Shown here in pieces: positions 40,495 through 52,149 of a DNA stretch of 64,000 nt. Under the pieces are notes generated by a model. That model was not told the origin of the DNA, made no database searches, and saw only the letters and a program-made list of their open reading frames with translations. The stretch spans positions 3,520,501 through 3,584,500 of the forward strand of contig WPIO01000006.1 in the NCBI GenBank assembly GCA_009760855.2. Direction: 5' to 3'. This stretch comes from Cristatella mucedo. Taxonomy: Eukaryota > Bryozoa > Phylactolaemata > Cristatellidae. The position numbers and the translations under genes were made by a program. Positions within the stretch are counted from its first letter, which is position 1; each line of letters begins with the position of its first letter.

Positions 40495-40660
40495 GCCGTG
40501 ATGACACGCTAGGTAGGGTGGTTGCTTTTTACGAACACTGTCCCGAGGTCGTGGGTTCAAATTCTCCGGTGGGCGATCCTTTATCACCGCTGCAAGCAGT
40601 GGTGATAGCAGTAAGGCTCTTCAGTCGCTAAACAAAAGAGTTGTTAAATCAGCTAGTTAC
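40495..40660 (+). mobile_element. SINE-2 copy
   Basis: cacgctaggtagggtggttg, cccgaggtcgtgggttcaaa (B box worn), gcaagcagtggtgatagcag and taaatcagctagt. Confidence 0.85.
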
Positions 40661-42050
40661 TAACCTCTTAAAACGTTGTGTGAAAGCTGTTACCTAGAGG
40701 AGAATCAGAGTAAAATTCGACAAAGTTATCACCACTTGGCGTTCAAGGCTATTGCGATACTCTGATACTCTGTCAAGCACGTGCTTAGTGAGAGTGTGAT
40801 GTTTTTCATTGGTAGTTCTCTATTAGACCCCGAGAGCTCATTGAGCGAGGCAGTTTTGCACGAGCTTTGCACCATTCAAGTGAAATAGGATCACGATGTT
40901 CAGTTATTGTTCCTTAAAACCGAGTCTGGTTTTGCTGCCTGCTTGCAGGTACTTCGGTTGGCACTGCTGGGGCATATATGGCCCCAATTAAGTTTGGGAT
41001 CAGTCAAAGTTATCATCCCAAGCTAATGCAACGTTATTCTTCAGAGTACTGATGTAATTACACCGGAATACAGTTTGGCTGGCCTGGTAGAAAGTAACTC
41101 GTACAATGCCAACGTTCAAATCATAGTTAGGGGTAACATGCCCAGTGTCAACATGTAAAACCTGTGGTTAGCGTTCTCAGCAAAAAATATATTCGACTCC
41201 GAAACTTCGAACATAAGGGCCATTAGCACGCTTTGGAGGATACTTGAGTTGATCACTTTACCATACAAGCATCGCAAGATGACGAGTACGCCATCAGCTG
41301 TCTAGTCTCACTTTCACGTTATCGCTTAAATGAACTTCAAAAACCGCGTACAATTTTTTTTTGGAACAATAGGCAGAAGAGTGAGTTTCTATAGGCCGCA
41401 TCGTTTGATACCATTTCTTGATAATCCAACCGACGGCAGGGTGGTCGCCGCGACCGCAGCTGGGTCGAAGTCGTTCAATGGCGGCCGCTGGGTTCAGGTT
41501 CAAGTTCAAGGTTCAATGTGCCGGATAAGTCAATCCATTGTACTTGTCAGAGTCTTGTACTAGGACCGCTATTGTCAGCTAGGTTGCCTTGGAGATTTTC
41601 AGCCCGCCGCCGCTATAATAACGAAGGTAATTGAAGCTTGCTGAGCAATCTGAAATCAGTTCACGGGCCAATTGTTTCTTTTCTGACTGCAAGCTTTGTG
41701 CAGCCCGCGACAGTAAGCTGATAAGCTCTCACCGTCTTCCAGTTGCTAGCACAGCCACTTAGCTCCTGCGCTACAGAAGTTGAGGCCGCTACTGTCGTTT
41801 TGGGTTTACGCATTAGGTCGCCGTCTGCTCTAGCCACGGCTTCGAGGCTTAGCTCTGCGTAGATAATGGGCTTCAAAATTACAAGCCGATCCTCAGACAG
41901 CAACTAAATGGAAAAATTACTTTGCTAGAGTCTGGCATCAATTCGCGCAGATTGCTGTCGAAAGTCTCTGCTCTGGGGTTTTTCAGTATTTTTCTTAGCG
42001 GTCTCAAACCGTCTTCGTTGACTCATATTAGAAACTTGTGTTATGTGTTA
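40661..42050. other. Intergenic, nothing recognised
   Basis: Only a short minus-strand L2 3' UTR piece at about 41105-41180 (gttaggggtaacatgcccag) is recognisable. Confidence 0.5.
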
Positions 42051-44030
42051 TTTGTTACTTGTGTAATGAGCGTGTGTGTGCGCGCGTATTGCTAAACAGC
42101 AAACGACTTTGAGCACTCGGAAGACAACCGAACTCAACAACGTTTAATCACCAACTCTTCCGCAGACGTTAAAGCTAACGGAGCTTCCCGTCGTCTGCGC
42201 TCAAGAACGGTGCGCTCCGATTGGCCAGCGCCGTTGCTAGCGCCAGCAGCAGGAACGCTTCGCCTCGATTGGTCAGTCAAGGTCGGGATGGCCCCCCCAC
42301 CAGCCTAGTACCTGCAGACAACAACATCAAAGCTCGTCACGGCTATAGGTTGGGGTATGCAGTCTCTGTTACGATCTCAACATTCCTCCGTCCTCACTCT
42401 TAACCAATGTACATGCTAGCTTAAGGCATGACGTAATCCTGGTTCCATATAGGCGGTCTTCGTGTACGTTGGGGCCTGGCATTTAGCTGCACGAGGCCTT
42501 GTACCACAGGTGGTACAGACAAGTCAGGCTCAACTGGTGGCCCGTCGTGTTCGGCACCCTCAGCAGTCTAGGTTTCTACTACCTATGGTGGCACTTGGTC
42601 TCTGTCAGTAGGCACGGTTTCTGCGATCTCTGCTGCATGTATTACAGGCACAGGCAACTCGTTGTGGCACGTTGGCATCTGTTCTGTTGTTAGAAGTACT
42701 CTCGCCAATAGTTGTAGGAGGGTGGGCCATGCCGGTGGTCCTTAGAATTCGTGGCTTGAGTTTGTCGGCGTGTACGACTTTCTTATGTCCTGCCTTGTTT
42801 GTAATTCGGTATGTTACAGGGCCTAGCACAGATTCTATATGCCAACCACTGATCCATCGTGCTGCGAGCTTATCTCGGGGTACCGAGGCTTTCAGCCATA
42901 CCGGGTCGACGACTTCGAAAAAGTTGCCATGATCCGCGATGCCATTGACAGTCACATGTTGGGCCATATGTCTGTCCACAACCTCCCGTTGTTCGGCCAG
43001 CCTTGCTGTCAGACTGTCGTGGTAGGCATGCGGTAGAAATCCTTCGGTTTGGATTGTATGGTTGTGGCAGAACGACGGCGGCTGTCCAAGCAGAAGTTCG
43101 AATGGGCTGTAGCCTGTGGCAGTGCATGTGGTGGTTCGGTAGGCACAGAGTAACAGGGGCAGTGTGTCTTAGCATTGGCCGGGTGTATGTTCACATGTGG
43201 TTCTCAGCATGGCCAGTAGTGTCCGGTTCACATGCGCAACCATCCCATCACCTTGAAGGTAATACGGTGTGGTACGGTGTTTTAATCACCCCAAAGCCTG
43301 TGTACCAATTCACTTTCAAAATTAGCTCCCTGGTCGGAGTGCAGAAACCGAGGGAATCCGAACCTAGAGAATATTTGCAGCAACGCATCACCAACTGCTT
43401 CTGCTGTTTGACGTCTTAGCGGTACAGCTTCCACCCATATTATTCCTGCAATGCAAGCAAGTACCACGAGAAGATATAGGAAGTTGTAGGACGTCGACGG
43501 CAATCATTTTCCATGGCTGTCCGACCGGACCGGTGAAGGACGGAATCGGCATAGGCGGCACAGGTTTAGATTTCTGGCATACCTCGCAAGACCGACAATA
43601 ATTGACAACATCTTTAGCCATGCCAACCCAGTAAGCACCATCTCACAGGCGATCTAAGGTGCAGGCCACGCCCTGATGACCAGGGCCTAATGCGTCATGC
43701 TAGCGAATCAGGAAATCCAGCAGTATAGACTCCGGATCAATGAGTGCCATGTGATATTCTGAGCAATGGCAAGGTTGAAATCGTCGGCAAAGAACACCAT
43801 CCATGAGAGTTAGCTGGTGAAAGATTTGTTTGAAGCAGCAAACAATGTTGCCGGACCAATATCGGGTTTGGCCAGGGTTAGCAGTGGCATCGAGAACCAG
43901 CTTGCTATTGGCATCAGCTTCGCAGCTCGTAGTTCAGCTGTCGAGACACCCGAAAGTACTTCGACCAGGCAAGCAGTTGGCATTACAGGCAGTCTTTTAG
44001 ATAGGGAGTCGGTATTTAGATTTTGACAAC
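42050..44030 (-). mobile_element. Ty3/gypsy retrotransposon, 3' part with LTR
   Basis: Minus strand, frameshifted: zinc finger (NYCRSCEVCQKSK, 43388-43621), integrase core (WVEAVPLRRQTAEAVGDALL, SDQGANFESELVHRLW, 43282-43503) and a C-terminal GPY/F-like domain (VWLKASVPRDKLAARW, LKPRIL, 42605-42979). A purine tract (gaggacggaggaa) precedes TGTTGAGATCGT at 42382, a likely LTR start; the LTR runs to about 42060. The integrase glutamate site reads V-A-H-V-N-R, so the catalytic Glu seems lost. Confidence 0.88.
42057..42382 (-). repeat. LTR of the gypsy element
   Basis: Begins after the polypurine tract and contains a polyadenylation-like stretch (gtgattaaacgttgttgag). The 5' LTR is not in the window as a direct copy. 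Confidence 0.6.
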
Positions 44031-44084
44031 TTGGCTTATGTAGGATCTTAAAGCCCTACTCCTGCATGGGAAGCTTCGTTAGAA

Positions 44085-44173
44085 ATTACGTCTGCAGAAG
44101 AGTTGATAAATAAACGTTGTTGAGTTCGGTTTTGTTCCGAGTGCTCCAAGCCGTTTGCTGTTTAGCAATATGT

Positions 44174-44175
<2 letters not shown>
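44085..44175 (+). repeat. Inverted copy of the LTR 3' end
   Basis: agttgataaataaacgttg, gagttcggttttgttccgag and gtttgctgtttagcaat match the complement of 42089-42175. It contains aataaa. It faces the LTR across the integrase remnant. Confidence 0.85.
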
Positions 44176-44222
<47 letters not shown>

Positions 44223-44224
44223 TA
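44172..44224. repeat. (CA)n microsatellite
   Basis: About 22 CA units just after the LTR end; a shorter CA/GT tract occupies the corresponding position of the other LTR. Confidence 0.93.
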
Positions 44225-44554
44225 CACACTCACAACGCTTGAAGCACGTGTGCTGTTTGCACCTGAATGACTTAAGTGTTTGTGAGACTTAGTCTGCTAT
44301 TGACTTTGAGGCAGGAAGATTGCAGTGGAGTAGAGGAACCCGACCACTTCTGCTTCTGACTACTGCTTTGGCAGTAGGGCAGCAACATTGTGGTGGGTGT
44401 ATGGCTCAAGCAACTAGTATGCTTACGCGGGGCTGCTTCACCGGTAGCAACCAGTCGGTTCGTTCGTAATAAGTTCCGTAGTTATGATCCCGCAGGCTGT
44501 CACATTTGCTTTCTGGTTTTCGCAGCTTTGCACGTGTATTACTGTATTATTACA

Positions 44555-45957
44555 CGTGTATTGGTAGAGTGTCTCTTCTTGTTTTGCTCGATCTTTCGGC
44601 AGCTTTTGATACCATCGATCACAAAGTACTTCTAGAGCGCCTCTCATCTCGCCTGGGCATCACTGGCACTGCTCTGCAGTGGTTCAGGTCCTTTCTCAGC
44701 GTGAGAGTCCAGAGTATTGACGTAAATGGACAAAGATCATCTGAAGTACCTCTGAAATATGGAGTACCCTAGGGCTCCGTGCTAGGTCCGGTTCTTTTCA
44801 CGGTTTATACTCTCCCTCTTGCTGATGTGATTGCCAAGCACAATCTAGGCTTTCACTTCTATGCGGATGACACTCAGTTGTACCTTTGCTTTGATCCCTC
44901 CCAGCCTTCGAGCACCTCAAATTCTCTCAAATCACTTGCTGCATGCATTGATGACATCCGCACATGGATGGCAGCAAATTTTCTAAAACTCAACGATGAT
45001 AAAACTAACTTAAAGTTATGGGCAAACCCAGTGTAATTCAGAAATTGGAAAGGCTGACTTTCAAAATTGGCTCTGCCAGCATATCTCCAGTTGAATCTGC
45101 TCGTAATCTAGGTGTCATATTCCAAAGCGACCTCTCGTTAGACGACCACATCAGCTCCACAGTCAAATCTGCCTATTTTCAGCTTCATAACATTGCTAAA
45201 ATTAGGGCTTGTTTAGATAAGGATACCACGTCCAAGTTGGTCCATGCATTCGTGACATCCCGTCTCGACTTCTGCAACTCACTGCTTACTGGCCTACCAG
45301 CATGTGCGATCAGGCGATTGCAGCTGGTGCAAAACTCTGCAGCTAGGCTTGTTTGTCGTGAGCGTTGCAGTTGCCACACTACTCCACTTCTCGCCGACCT
45401 GCACTTGCTACCAGTGAGGCAACGGATTGACTTCAAGGTTTTGTCGCTCACTTTTAGGTCTCTTCATTCTATGGCTCCAGCCTATCTTTCAGATATACTA
45501 CCCCATCAGGCCAAGCATCGTACCACTCGCTTTTCGGAATCCAACAGTCTGGAAATACCTCGTAAAAACCTTAAATCCTTTGGAGACCGTGCATTTAGCT
45601 CGTATGCTCCCAAAGCCTGGAACTCACTCCCGACCTGCGTCCGAACATCGCCTGACCTGACCACATTTAAAAGAAACTTAAAAACACACCTATTTAGGAC
45701 AGCATTTAGTGGGTCCCTGTGATTCGTCCTTGATGTGCTTATGCGTGCTGACACTGTGCATGCTGCCACTAACCACATTTGCATGCTGACCCTGTGCATG
45801 TCACCCCTAACCATATTATTCATTTTGTTTGTTTTTCAAGCATGATTTTACTTACTATTCTATTGCATATCACTTTGCAGCAAATATAAAGCACCTAGAA
45901 AGAGATTAAGTTCTCTGAGGGCGCTTTATCAAGTGCAATATTATTATTATTACGTCT
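44555..45957 (+). mobile_element. L2-like LINE, best + copy
   Basis: It encodes [20 protein letters not shown] (RT motif A), LKYGVP then a stop at the usual QGS site, [14 protein letters not shown] (active site), then after a frameshift [58 protein letters not shown] and FRTAFSGSL. It ends with the 3' UTR, hairpin and ATT tract at 45940-45952. The domain order and C-terminal motif place it in the CR1/L2 group; the tail favours L2. Confidence 0.93.
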
Positions 45958-45959
45958 GA

Positions 45960-46880
45960 GCGACGTAACCCCGTGGAGCAATATCGCAGTACCGTATATC
46001 GTAGCAGAACGATTTCCGACCGTCTTCAGATTAGAATTAAAGAGCAAGCACATGACTGTCAACAGAGTAATAATAAGAATAATAGCAGTATCTTTCTAAG
46101 CAATTTACATATACCCTATAGAGTAGCAAGCGTCAGGTATGCATAAGTCCTATTCCAAGCAACGTCGACCCCCAGTTACACACCACTGCCATCACTGCAC
46201 GAGTGGTAAGCTATTGGTCTGCTGTATATCTATTAGTCAGGGTTAAAGTAAGTCACAAACCAGATATTCTGACCAAAGCAAGAGACTCACTTAATTTTCT
46301 GTTATAGAAACAGTTAAATAGTGATGCTTCAATAAGAAGTTAAACTATAATAATAATCGTGATACTACAGTTGAGCTGTCGAATTGCCTGAGGCACCCAC
46401 CTCCATGGATACTGGTGTGCAACACCAGCTGTGCTGCCAGTAATATTTTCATTAAAGATGGTCTCAACAGACGTGCTGCGAATCTCTTTTTTTTATCGCT
46501 CATGTTATAACTTCAATGGGGACAGCCGAACTAGTGAAAATGTGAAAAATCTTTAGCCGGTGTCACCTTGAGCCCAAGTCCAGGTTTAAGATCTCCACCA
46601 GATTTGTGGCTCAAGCTGTTTATGATATGCTGATTAGAAGCAGCCAATATAAGACAGGGATACTTCTATTGCTTGATTTCCAGGCTACGTCGGACTTCAT
46701 GATCTGTACAGAGTTGATTCCGTTGCTGTGCTTTAAATCGCCTCTGGCCTCTGGCACCGACAGCTCGATATTCGTGCACGTGTTTCTGTTTTAGCTTCAC
46801 ACCGTGATACCCATGATACCAACAATGCCTTTCTATGTACATGTATCTTGAAAGTTTTCAGTCACTGATAGTATTTGTAA
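45960..46880. other. Intergenic, nothing recognised
   Basis: A/T-leaning unique-looking sequence with scattered short AAT runs. No family or exon-like stretch seen. Confidence 0.5.
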
Positions 46881-47530
46881 TAATGAAAAATTCCAGTATT
46901 GTCATTAGATAATTACATCTCTTTCTAGGCACTTTACATCTGCTGGAAAGGAAATATTTCAATTGGTTAGTAACATGCACATATTCAGTACACTAACAGT
47001 ACACTAACTTTAGTACACTAACATGCACATATCCAGTACACATGCACATGTTCAGTACACATGCACTCAAAGGTTCACACGGAGTGGGCAAAGACTATGT
47101 GAAGCAGGTGAGTTTATAGTTTCTTTTCAAATGTCACGAAGTCAGGAGATGCCAAGAGCATACGAGCCGAAGGCACACATTTTGAAGGATTTGTGGTAGT
47201 TAAGAGGTACTGCTACACTGCAAGAAATAGGAAGGACCCTAAACTTCAGTTGCAGAACCTTAAAGTCGATGGGCCGATAGGTAGGTGGGGAGCCAGTGCA
47301 GGTCGGTGAGAAGTGGTTCAATGTGGCTATAGCCACGCTCACGACAGAAAAGCTTAGCTGCAGAGTTTTACACCAGCTATAAGCTTCTTGTTTCGAGGGC
47401 CGAAGATGGGCAATTAGTGAGTTATAGAGGCCCAGTCAGGATGTGCCCAATGCGTGGCACAGCTCGGCTGTACTACTTTTATCTAAGCAAGTCCGTATCT
47501 TTGCAATGTCACAGGGGTTAAAGTAGCCAG
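46880..47530 (-). mobile_element. L2-like LINE, decayed
   Basis: Tail ctctttctaggcactttaca, 3' UTR with expanded agtacactaac units, then tgcaggtcggtgagaagtgg. Confidence 0.75.
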
Positions 47531-47755
47531 ACTTCACTGGTCAGATATTGATGTTGGTTGGCTAATGTTGCATTTTTCCATGAGCACTGAGCATTCTTTC
47601 AAAATACTTTTTATTTGCATTTTAATGGAAGTTTAAGGCTTTTATCACTTGCGTTACAATGCAATGAAGGTTTCAGACCTGCATTTAACTGCCTAAATTT
47701 TGTGGAGCTCACCAAGTCAGAACGAACCAGACTGCCATTGATTATCTTTGATAGC

Positions 47756-48030
47756 AATAATAATAATAATAATACATTTAATGTAGTGCCCTCAGAGAAC
47801 TCAATCTCTTTCTAGGTGCTTTATATTAGCTGCAAAAGAATTACGATCGAATGGTTAAAGGTAGCATGCTCAATGACAACAGGCATAATACGGTTAGGGG
47901 TGACATGCACAGGGTCAGCATGCAGATATGGTTAATGGCAGCGTGCCCAGTATCAGCACGCAAAGGATGAATCGAATCACAAGGACGAACTAAATGCTGT
48001 GATAAATAGTTGCGTTTTGAGTTTCTTTCG
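47756..48030 (-). mobile_element. L2-like LINE, short 3' end
   Basis: AAT tract, gtgccctcagagaactcaat, ttaggggtgacatgcacagg; ends near the stop codon region. Confidence 0.85.
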
Positions 48031-48354
48031 TAGTTATCGATTACTGACACTACTGCCATCGCTGCTACCGAAGCTCTTGCTGCTAGTCGCAAAGTTAGCT
48101 GCTTGCAGCAAGTCAACCTAGAAACTTTAGTGCATCTTATACTATGCTTTTTCCGGATGGTGCCCTACTTGGTATACTAATAAAATCCTGCCAAGTATAA
48201 GTGATGGAGCCACTTGCATAAGTAGTGGCTTGTCGACAAGTTCTTTAGCTAGAGCCATTTAGGTGCACATTTAGGTGCCTTTAAGTCCGGTGCTATCAAA
48301 TCCAACTAGCGAATGAAGAAATGGCATTTCCCTTGTTTTTTATAGGATTGGTTA

Positions 48355-48520
48355 GCCGTAATGGCACATTAGGTAAGGCGGTTGCTTTTCACGACCACGA
48401 TACCAAGATTGTTGTTCGATTCCTATGGTGGGCGATCCTTTATCACTGCTGCAAGCGGTAGTGATAGCCGTAAAGGCTCTCCTGTTGCTATAGAAAAGAG
48501 GTTGTTTAATCAGCTATTAT
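48355..48520 (+). mobile_element. SINE-2 copy followed by TTA tract
   Basis: aatggcacattaggtaaggc, a worn middle, ggtgggcgatcctttatcac and tttaatcagctattatt. A TTA/TTC-free ATT tract follows to 48550. Confidence 0.85.
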
Positions 48521-48864
48521 TATTATTATTATTATTACTATTATTATTAGGATCAACCCATATTGATAGTCAACCTATCATTTCAGGAAAAGAGGCAAGG
48601 CAATGAGACCATCGGGTGGTCCTCCAGCTGTAGCCCAGTCACGGTAAGGGGCAGAAATGTGATAAGCATATCAAATACCTTCAACTATAGTGCCATTGCA
48701 TGTGGACGATCTACAGTACCCTGAGGGCCCTACCAACCTACGAACTAGGCTAACATAAGCGTTAGGCTGCACTGAAGCTCGTCAAGAGGGTGGCCGTACA
48801 CAGAGAGCTGTATGGATGTACACACTAGTATGTCTCGGAGTTGCATAGAAATGATCTGCTCATT

Positions 48865-48990
48865 TGACCGAGGTCTGGCAGAGGTCGTGGGCTCGATCCC
48901 CGAGGCATATGTGAATCGCCTGAATAGAGATTAAGTTCTCTCGGCGCACTATAAAAATGAATTATATTTAATTATATTTATTCTTAAGGC
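48865..48990 (+). repeat. SINE-1 copy, partial
   Basis: gaccgaggtctggcagaggt, gtgggctcgatccccg (B box), tagagattaagttctctcgg and an AT-rich end. Confidence 0.8.
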
Positions 48991-49392
48991 AACCACCATT
49001 GTGAGGCTGTTGGCTATTACACCGGTGATAGGTGGGTTTCGTTGGCCTCAGTGAATTTAGGTTTATTTAACTAAACCGTGTACTTGTTTCTTTAGATTGT
49101 CATGGAAGGCTTGGGTCGTTTCCATATTGCCGCATCCTCACTGTCCCAGGCTTGGTTGGAGGGTTGAGATAATGTGCTGCTTCTCGGGTGTTAGCCATGT
49201 CGGTCTGCTTCCTCATTGTAGCCCGAGATCAGCCAGCTGCATTCGAATGCTTCCCTGCTGGCCCCCCTGCTTATACCGTGCCTCTAGCTGTTACTGTCTC
49301 TTTGAGATGAAATTCATCGCTGACCTTAGGCGATTCATTTGATGCTGTGCTTTTAGCCTGGGACTTGTGCACAATGAGGGTTGGAGCTGTAA

Positions 49393-49515
49393 CTCTCCCT
49401 CCCCCTCCCCTACCCCTACCTCCCCCTCCCCTTCCCTCCCCTTCCCTCCCCCTCCCCTTCCCTCCCCCTCCCCTTCCCTCCCCTCCCCCTCCCCTCCTCT
49501 CCCCCTCCCCTTCCT
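49393..49515. repeat. Pyrimidine low-complexity tract (CCCCTC)n
   Basis: Imperfect units of ccccctcccctt/ccctcc. One strand is almost pure G/A. The long charged ORF on the minus strand here is a by-product. Confidence 0.95.
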
Positions 49516-50124
49516 CAATGAAGCCTGAAAGTGCTCGCTGGTTGGCTTGCCACGAGGTAAGCCTATCCTCTAGCAGCTCTCCGTCTGCCTCATCGGTGCC
49601 AACCAACAGGTGGCACACTCTGTCTCCATTTAGAATAGTCACAGCTATGCAGTGACCTGGGCTCGAGCTAGGAATACCTTTTAATTGTCATTCCAGGAAT
49701 AATTCCGCTTTAGCATCTCCCCGTGCCACTTCCCCATATGTTTTAGCGAGCACAGCAGAACCGTTTTTGATGGGAAGTGGGATCATTCTTGACGCCTGGC
49801 CCTAGAGAGTTAATCTCCAGATTATTTATAATTTCTGTGGTTTGAACTGAGCTATAATTAACAGATGTAGCAAGGAGTCCGGCATATGGCTATATTTGCT
49901 TAGCAAAGTGTGCTTGCATAATTTGCGCTCCCTGCCACACCAGCAAGGCTGCTAGAGATGCTTGAGACATGTTTGCATGTCCTCAAATCCACGGGGGAGC
50001 AAATGCTTTCTAGCCTCCATCGCTGCGAATATGACTTTGTTTGTTTAAAAGAAATCCGATTACTTCATGTATCTATGCACAACTTTTGAGTTAATTTCAA
50101 TGACACCAAATGTTGTCATAACAT

Positions 50125-50690
50125 ATGCAATGTATCTGCGTCTGTAACACCACAAAGCCATAAAGACTATGTAGGTGTTTCGAAGGACAGTTTTGAATGG
50201 AACACTCACAGCCTAAGCGTCTTTCGGAATGCATTCGATAGCCAAGAGACTTCGTCTCATGCAACAAAGAGAAAGTGGGAAGCATAGCAGAGTTAGGAGA
50301 GCAGTTGAGGTAGTGAGTAGCATAGAAGTAGCAGTTCAGGACCGCTGAAAAGGATGAGCCATAGTCGGCAGTTGGAGAGTAGATGTCGTTGCGTAAGAAT
50401 TGTGGAAGCGAGTTCCACAGTCTAGGACCTGCAGAGCTAAAGCTTCTGTTGCCAACTGTCTTTAAGCGGAGGAATGGGACAGCTAATTTATTGTCCACAC
50501 AGGACCTGAGGGCGCGAACAGGCTGAAACTGGTGCAGCAGTTCAGCTAGGTACGAAGGAGCCAAGCCGTGGCGGGCCTTGTGGGTCAGCGCAAGAACTTT
50601 GCTCTGTATTCGTTGATCAACCGGCAGCCATCCTAGGTCTTTTAGCAAAGGAGACACGTGTTCAAACCTCTGGGACTGCAAGTAACAGAA
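50125..50690 (-). mobile_element. Family-B LINE, 3' end
   Basis: Open from about 50720 to 50097 on the minus strand: [60 protein letters not shown]. Among the least broken copies. Confidence 0.9.
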
Positions 50691-50790
50691 GCGCCGGAGT
50701 CGCAGCTCACCACTGAGCAATGTACACTCAGAGTGTATGCATGGTCCACATTACTATTGCCCACACGATGGTATTACACTTGAAAGAATT

Positions 50791-50872
50791 CGTTACAATT
50801 TTAGTCGATACTGTATTTTTCTGCACTGTCTCGTTACAATTTTAGTCGATACTGTATTTTTCTGCACTGTCC
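50791..50872. repeat. 41-bp tandem duplication
   Basis: Two copies of a unit starting cgttacaattttagtcgata, essentially identical. Confidence 0.93.
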
Positions 50873-51014
50873 TTGCATGACAACACCATCTTTAGGAACA
50901 TTTAATCATGCTCTCAAGTGTCTATACAGACATGTAGAGTATCCATGGGTTAGTCAAAGAAAAATGACCTTCAACATTAAGATATGTCGAAAGTAGACTA
51001 TCTAATAATCTGGT

Positions 51015-51135
51015 TATTTTCACCCTACAAGAACTTAATCTTCTAACATCGTCGGGCACTTTTTCGCATGCCAAAGGGCACGAACCTTGTCACTCCCTAG
51101 TCTTTAAAGGCGAGCACCTTACACTGTCCCAAAAC
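51015..51135 (-). repeat. SINE-1 copy, worn
   Basis: ccctacaagaacttaatctt, aagggcacgaacc and ggcgagcaccttacac on the + strand. Confidence 0.55.
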
Positions 51136-51334
51136 GAGGGAAGAAGAACTATTCTTGGACTACAGGGGGACTGCAATTTTTTAAATATTATACACAAATA
51201 TGGCATAAAGCTTGGGTTACACAATGCCAATTATAGTAAACCTCAAAATATGCTAACACTTTTTTGCCCCAGCCAAGGTCTTCTCCTGATTAACAGATGG
51301 CGATACGTTAGTATTTAACTGAGTTGTTGTAATA

Positions 51335-51530
51335 ACAATAATAATAATAACAATGCACTTGATAAAGCACCCTCAGAGAACTCAATCTCTTTCTAGGCGC
51401 TTTGTATTTGCTGCAAAGGAAACACTGTCGAATGATGAGTGGTATCATGCTTGATGAACAACACGAATAACAGGGTTAGGGGTGACATGCACAGGGTCAG
51501 CATGCAAGTGTGGTTAGTGGCAGCAGTGGC
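51335..51530 (-). mobile_element. L2-like LINE, short 3' end
   Basis: gataaagcaccctcagagaa, ctaggcgctttgtatttgct and gacatgcacagggtcagcat. Confidence 0.88.
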
Positions 51531-51784
51531 AGTTGTGAACCTCCAGGTGTAACCAGCCAGTTGTGAAGCCCCGTCTGATGTCTGGCTCCAAATGTACAAA
51601 CATTTAGCAAATCCAGTAATTTTTCTGCCGTGAGTTCTGCCATTCTGCTCTAACCATCTCCCACACAGTACTGCAAGTCCGAGTTACTATGAAAACCCAC
51701 TGTGGCGTGCATTTTTTTGAAACAACTGATTCTAGATATGGAGTTGGTCAAAATTTAGTCCAAGTTCTTTGGTGAGCCCCAATT

Positions 51785-51915
51785 GCACACTAGGTAAGGC
51801 AGTTGCTTTTTACGAATCCTGAGGTGGGTGATCCTTTATTGCCACTGGAAACGATGGTGATAGCCGTAAAGGCTCTTCTGTCGCTATGCAAAAGAGGCTG
51901 CTGAATCAGATAGTA
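51785..51915 (+). mobile_element. SINE-2 copy with internal deletion
   Basis: cacactaggtaaggcagttg jumps to tgaggtgggtgatcctttat, deleting the hairpin and B box, then the family tail. Confidence 0.85.
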
Positions 51916-51977
51916 TTTTTTTCCTGTTTTTTTGAGTAACCAACTCATTCGTTAGTGCCGTGCAATGGTGACCCCAG

Positions 51978-52145
<168 letters not shown>

Positions 52146-52149
52146 AGAA

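Noticed and set aside
44506-45722. Host reverse transcriptase-like gene
   Set aside because: Same sequence family recurs many times, 5'-truncated and frameshifted, with the LINE tail. It is a retrotransposon copy.
49271-49655. Gly/Arg/Glu-rich or Pro-rich open frames
   Set aside because: By-product of the CCCCTC low-complexity tract.
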